52,899 nucleotides of DNA from a virus. Position numbers and translations under genes: made by a program. The DNA lies in the IMG/VR virus record IMGVR_UViG_3300027861_000040, positions 1-52,899 of that record. One strand, written 5' to 3'. The notes beneath the pieces were generated by a model that did no database searches, had not been told where the DNA came from, and saw only the letters and a program-made list of their open reading frames with translations. Of this stretch, positions 52,001 to 52,899 are shown in pieces (the first letter of the stretch is position 1; each line of letters opens with the position of its first letter).

Positions 52001-52361
52001 TTTGTTTACGAGATAATGTAGAAGGATCAATTTTAAAATATTCAACAACCTTGTTAAAATCACTAAATTCTTCTACTAATTTTCCTAAATTATCTAAACT
52101 AAAACCTTTACCTCTTTGTTGCAACAATAATTCTTGATTTCCCGATATAACTTGCAACATTATACTTGGTGTTAATTGCATAAAAGATAATGCTGTTAAA
52201 GGTGCTATACCACCTTCTATTGAAGCATTATAATAAGTATCAATAATATTTTCAAAATTAATTAACTCATCTTTTTGAAAAGATTGTTTAGCAAAAGATG
52301 AGAGAATTAATAAAATTCTATCTACATCGTTATCAAGTAATGTTACACATTTAATAGACAT
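40077..52361 (-). CDS. 4,094-residue giant protein with RNA polymerase and polyvalent domains
   Basis: Domains from the N-terminus: a PD-(D/E)XK nuclease region (about 730-870; GIAGTLDLLTI, IKIWDMKTK, QLSTYNILL); an ART-like region (about 910-1022; VYQGYDTL to GYKGIDFTMF); an AlkB-like dioxygenase (about 1080-1230; INRYGDNVGIGTHTDAE with His1158 and Asp1160, then LSHSVGKAKGTRYSINFR); a zincin with HESWH at 1332-1336 and an EEYLAEDYRAYG helix; and a long core with the metal-binding motif SGSDFDVDKLSIYMP (Asp residues 2826, 2828 and 2830), the signature of crAss-like virion RNA polymerase (phi14:2 gp66-like). A SLOG-like nucleotide-binding region follows (about 3184-3258; TFIVGDMPGVDERFIEYL). 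The polymerase should transcribe early genes after injection. It is much longer than the roughly 2,200 residues I recall for gp66. Confidence 0.92.
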   Translation of the reverse strand: MSIKCVTLLDNDVDRILLILSSFAKQSFQKDELINFENIIDTYYNASIEGGIAPLTALSFMQLTPSIMLQVISGNQELLLQQRGKGFSLDNLGKLVEEFSDFNKVVEYFKIDPSTLSRKQKKKLKRNNAGNSIDEKSRVTNVIFDAKPQDVASTITRPHLFAALSSQQGILDKENTFYKNLKKAFALALNKSDNLSMSDLTFGGHTGFKITLMSQTMLRKEDLRPEHLRRITDKEHIDYRWDEKLKKDVVQKKQTLAQRKVDYQNGISAVITDNNGNILYFKEDDSGNYNVVSAEEGIASYDNVRRTFGNKENFYRGLASFQDVAKKTGESVKEVKKRFDADWKAVDDAIKYIQSDKKNNKVITEITTVNPGHAVVNYEEKVPLSEINFNETLPFDIEIEKVGENKGKAVIKVSDPFTPNIPIDYLLLKDTKYADFIKELLLNDDLDIKALERIKLIKQYTYISDYKYSYDKKNPKELIVKNKKGDVYTKKQLKKDIEKKIEGYKYPITDKNKEKIEKSFVLQLNLDSRSLGTKINDIISIENNKVETQEKDYNDFVKENFSSPFVVNAEGQVPLLGGYYTFSVSDLNNLKRNKRIIKGNTSLKNSSAANSIVILDQIVARSKNFIISPDKKKYIQLDENRNIIRTYNRVTDVTSESSDTLDNLREVEKQDAFVFNDDGTISIDRDILEEKNSYLLNLLDDPIDKNNNTEEDAILRIKTGAVIGITFDEIFRDYFSEDGSKSYKDFIANSEFKKNAIKRSMYYDAIDAIETWAEENISKDEKVYAEGMLVYNDELGIAGTLDLLTINKKTGEIKIWDMKTKRAGSRFFDSGFEGGESDASKFSKQLSTYNILLNNTDGLSASELLIIPIKAASEKGEYTTYPSEFSGIEEPYKLKKLEKIPNLKVTPTSEVKQVYQGYDTLTDRKFNYFTVNKSEAKDYGKNVRTVTLNIKDLLKGNSKLYKDLKQEDSKNTGEIFDLLDNSKKGKEKQNQFFDFLHKKGYKGIDFTMFSDSQYIVSFENLEVKPTQTHGSTLNSNAIVTPVKGGTVTILEDAFTDKQSEDYINKVENLLATEQNKESNFDNEVKQVAVVYGPKEYSYAKGGKDSQGNKRMAIHNIKAIPKWMQELSRKVEKDLGKPAGYYNHVLINRYGDNVGIGTHTDAESIYDNEKGEVGSVAIYSIGHTKNKHKIGGVDFQATHNSLAEMSTGKLSHSVGKAKGTRYSINFRHIPSSQLPAQSNEVELKKEPEKNNTGFNSTDDLSEELYRTKPAGETQRAETKRQQKRAKQWYDSNPMSKYLPYEIISNIVNSNIYAQFTVDGITLHDGFNYTDLYHESWHGFTQLFLTPEEKSELYNEVKKDTGTFVTYKGVTKKFSEANDKEIEEYLAEDYRAYGLSGGKITKKDSPKRNNIFSRIFNFLKSLFTNTSYESAIVRPEILNSVRKLQKELYNGDFEQRNYSINNVKWGKLNYGIESLNENVENLDIQKSRVLMKSIDSFISTFINMRIDQDKNTKWSSAWHTAPEFFYKHAYQFALYKFTELRETADTEYKKELLDYAISQWGDISDLGSTKGVAAYHRNNSKYTGSLTDSLDAEAVKDLISVNTENQQWQQVIEGSSNKLSTIQSASKQILFLIKSLHKYNEDGSPKLNQIDVHELSEFNRTWSRLLKTLESIEHPEEMYDALKKASKADANVAGTINELLKKLGDPNLAKADSEVDIWTDFWQVFNKSRVPLEQITVKLNTKKEIKSESGKKDYESILEYELTSGAAHGNLQKIRANFSSFFKSIKRDPNKYITEIKIKGRGKVPVLKTGENTKFRRTYPDYYAAQKNPFTFLKNIGFNLDNNNLLINEINNKEKYKESIKYIYTALIDKKRKGLIFDIIKDLSSETARVTEILNAESKFSDKYSNFSVNNANNDLQNEHTYNGTVNRIVNAINKSKTYSELVSRPYMSFLDFRNNPSVLSNGILNSIFDIGNGEGPKLIDKTTKKEIVLKLTNLSGVAKVKDEILDKSNVTADLTDNDKLIQDIHDTLIRGNPEFPRHASKSTALAASPSRVKNSGQNKHVYVDSVEFSEDYEKTIKFYDGKNFSEVVTTDGTVKTINKIIDHIIADIKKIEIIKKGGQPEVLGYTVGTNKIKAKGTELYTFKGMISDELYDAIQHDIIGEYDVLDEYDTVEEFLDADYDENWSLRDWLTMDLNDYLNNVYEQTYEKFNEMPFISKSLEDKISKELGQYTDEELSKEQMAEIIVSSYVANQMLNKFDLMTIFYGDPSQYNMLKEDFHKRNAAMASAGQIFRTDQAMYNWINNVFTAPNTSNPTRNTTYTQSLGLMSNVLLYFNGKLNTIVLKENEIESAYAENYEKAFRKYYIERYKNLKLSKTVKDDMINNAVQSAIKPYLKMEEGDGQGYLTFDAYRILGKLQGKWSKKQEELFQKIINKEDVSKYNLSEFFPVRKYQYFGPLATTNSVPLTGFHKYSLMPLIPNVIEGTNLEKLHNKMTRENITYATYGSGSKISTITENGENSLLYKGDIKPTESREFNEESKFISNPIYLEYLKDQIDIHPEFKRKATFSTQFRKLVELNIFEKGRAISKKMKAFATTYENLLEQKIESTKKEILRESGYTLGSEDVSGLVEMVARQLKARDLAAHELDFINVDYNGEIVTDLSLSLNAPQIEKMLMALVNNKLIKSKLNGEMLVLVSNSGFESSQFTNATELDKETYGTDGLASYQENANNGMTSAMKIKIALQGDFTKLLNLTDLKGDKIRTRERLNKVIKNEDWLNKDDNRRMITMVGVRIPVQGLNSMEFMEVGEFLPESAGNIIIPPSEMVAKSGSDFDVDKLSIYMPNLTVINGKTELIKNLDVTENKEDLENKIDFIKDQIKEKRNNWRKSKWKERKKKLSPELQIEFQEKEETFRQESKVDRKLKKQLLTTWNELYTQSLKVKGTYVTNKLDETRNAINEVENRLEALEQFYLTEEYEIFNKEEKNILKPLYEKLAENKRKLNSVGSKGIDNDTIKVIREILEQPENFIDLVLPLGNASLEALADKMAQSPAGKKKYSQYQQLNTDEGESDVLEVARIFEPIYNLYKHSSNAIGKAVLGLYAVNNTFNSVYNRMGAYINDIDFNTKVIPGSSTKGKGTAEGDAKDAAMRKDANGFIGEIRKEDSSSNTSLNKIKEKINLEEVDENEDSKNILNDETSVVMLARNASFKNVDLSEYTKEKIDEQHKRGVTFIVGDMPGVDERFIEYLQLIDAKFTVYHTGDKPRIRQKVKLKLSHNKFLKNKKEYISLSNVYDVNGTTKISDTNSQLINGAVDVEKKAWLFDINAGIENAPLLTLLTESGVPEEKAVYFISNPYVVDYIKQVRIKKSVFYELSQAYLTKQSEEASKSPFGLRLINIKAEEAVILNPLNKFPKGFNTSKKNFNFNSFKIANTEIEKYEKEIDNIEILKDIAMNGIDDNNREVAQAAFYHYLKLRAPSNEMTQIKTNLTYDTKKSISLYAAFEREKAKLGLLNLKYFDSNLISKIIDTSIIGLYDISEFSLKYLSNLFELRNHPDINNHLSNEIASGSVPLKKMGMTNDVDGKERFVNIFKNDLVSFMFQNKIRESFLPKIVDGKLVLSGLKVEKDLKIEYVQNLKQGVAIKDDVIYVNSNKLNSDFLDAKKDPKIGRYITSFDDYFEFALQKELLKSSTTAEDLYDDKYFTDLYDEYVAEEETEKKKESLKKVYDFYLNQKTLDNIYNKQKLFKSTNTYAVRLSEILDKHPDLINQYEILSNLVIDKGNYVTNLKYNEKIDDGETFENYYLNVSELMDPNIKKVENEEDNKMITEFFKDFPFFAFFQTGQDINSPLSLVRGVPNEKILEVLKSAHKDVIDMFNDKTYDGRMKSAEYLDSFTKSLINKYEDQNQKAWRFKNWTEKTSNLKETLTDINNIYVNNPSIQLINTSRKNGAYINSLIEKTENTNELIVLPIQNENFYLNNKAYKIKSKNYVDGNLGIILNDIQNDENFEFNKENIDTDIDYYVTEMNNGNKLLFLSSGYGENLYKKAPKTYQYLSKKLYENFGYINPKSIENSVITDNINNSQNITNKMLEDNIENSINQILEIFDQNC
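43872..43886 (-). other. RNA polymerase catalytic DFDVD motif
   Basis: Codons 2826-2830 of the giant protein encode DFDVD within SGSDFDVDKLSIYMP. In multisubunit-type and crAss-like RNA polymerases the DxDxD carboxylates bind the catalytic magnesium ion in a double-psi beta barrel. Confidence 0.8.
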
Positions 52362-52378
52362 ATTTTAAAATATTTGTT

Positions 52379-52899
52379 TTAACAATAATTATCAGTTTTA
52401 TCAATTTGTTCTTTTATTGCAGCAAGCGGATCTATTGCATCATCAAATCCTTTTTTGATTTGGTCATTAGAAATTTTTATATTATTTTGATTTTCATTTG
52501 CTGCACCAGCTTCCTCATCAGTTGGATTTACATCATCATCTTTAATAGGGGCAGTATCATTAATAAGTTTAAAACTTTTATCTTTCATAATTTCTTCTGT
52601 AAATTCATATTCTTCTAAATCAGCAATGTTAACAGATTTATATAATATTTCATCATTTGTTTTATTCATAATATAATATTTTTTTCTTTTATATTTAAAT
52701 ACCTGACCTACTTCAATATCTTCAATAGGCACATTAGATAATACTTCATTTAAATACTCAGTTAAGATATCATCAATATCATTTATTTCATCATTATATA
52801 AGGTTATTTCATCTTTACCTTTTCCAATTTTATCATTATTTGATGTAAATTCAATTGTCCAGCTTTCAAATTCTTGAGCTGCATTTGATCCAGCTTTTA
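52379..52899 (-). CDS. C-terminal end of a protein running off the right edge
   Basis: The frame is open from the right edge to the TAA at 52379, giving at least 173 residues. A GTG at 52732 is in frame but should not be taken as the start, because coding-like sequence (FESWTIEFTSNNDKIGKGKD) continues beyond it. The visible part is acidic: a small beta-rich segment (VGQVFKYKRKKYYIMN) followed by a disordered tail. It lies 17 nt upstream of the RNA polymerase gene in the same operon. Its family cannot be judged from this end; a virion protein is likely. Confidence 0.8.
   Translation of the reverse strand, partial: KAGSNAAQEFESWTIEFTSNNDKIGKGKDEITLYNDEINDIDDILTEYLNEVLSNVPIEDIEVGQVFKYKRKKYYIMNKTNDEILYKSVNIADLEEYEFTEEIMKDKSFKLINDTAPIKDDDVNPTDEEAGAANENQNNIKISNDQIKKGFDDAIDPLAAIKEQIDKTDNYC

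Noticed and set aside
1-52899. Stop codon reassignment, known in some crAss-like phages
   Set aside because: TAG ends several genes at sensible places (for example 9534, 10631, 31315), and TGA and TAA also act as stops, so the standard bacterial code fits.
1-52899. CRISPR arrays or insertion sequences
   Set aside because: No regularly spaced direct repeats or transposase genes were seen; the only repeats are the 26-nt pair and the A-rich pairs near 11 kb.

Overview
This window is AT-rich phage DNA that fits a crAss-like phage (order Crassvirales) of a Bacteroidota host. Four things support this. (1) A 4,094-residue minus-strand protein carries a DFDVD metal-binding motif of the kind seen in crAss-like virion RNA polymerases. 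(2) It lies next to a second giant protein (2,490 residues), and both are packed with polyvalent-protein domains. (3) The plus strand holds a complete phage replication set. (4) Start codons are preceded by A-rich leaders without Shine-Dalgarno sequences, and a few TAnnTTTG promoter boxes typical of Bacteroidota are present. The standard bacterial code fits: TAA, TAG and TGA all end genes. I see no capsid, portal or tail genes and no tRNA.

Layout. Bases 1-1493 form a long non-coding region full of nested inverted repeats, probably one or more large structured RNAs cut by the left edge. Four small genes follow (1673-3119), then a second structured RNA of about 400 nt (3121-3530). Bases 3549-11041 hold a tightly packed run of small unknown genes plus an SF2 helicase, an HNH nuclease and a NinB-like protein. 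One gene in this run (9521-9826) is on the opposite strand. A compact pseudoknotted RNA candidate lies at 11085-11180, followed by a zinc-ribbon microprotein and a membrane-anchored GH73 endolysin. Bases 11827-15597 carry a cassette ending in a metallopeptidase/VWA protein and a MoxR-like AAA+ ATPase. A minus-strand lysis group (holin-like plus two overlapping membrane coiled-coil proteins) occupies 15751-16591.

Bases 16639-30014 are the replication and recombination block: a DnaA domain IV-like protein, DnaB-like helicase, Sak4-like NTPase, SSB-like protein, Toprim primase, RuvC-like resolvase, PD-(D/E)XK nuclease, family B DNA polymerase and a DUF932 protein. The DUF932 gene is followed in the -1 frame by an acidic ORF with no good start codon, which suggests a frameshift. 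A Myb/SANT-like protein and a spore photoproduct lyase-like radical SAM protein close the plus-strand block at a bidirectional terminator (32211-32240).

From 32239 to the right edge everything is on the minus strand: a SET-domain protein, the 2,490-residue giant (ART-like, nucleotidyltransferase, zincin), the 4,094-residue giant (PD-(D/E)XK, ART-like, AlkB-like, zincin, RNA polymerase, SLOG-like) and the C-terminal end of a further gene that runs off the window.

The plus-strand genes copy, repair and recombine the genome and lyse the cell. The minus-strand giants are most likely packaged in the virion and injected to transcribe early genes and to act on host defences; this is inferred from crAss-like relatives. 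The most novel-looking signals are the three structured RNAs, the mix of domains in the giants, and the DUF932 frameshift.
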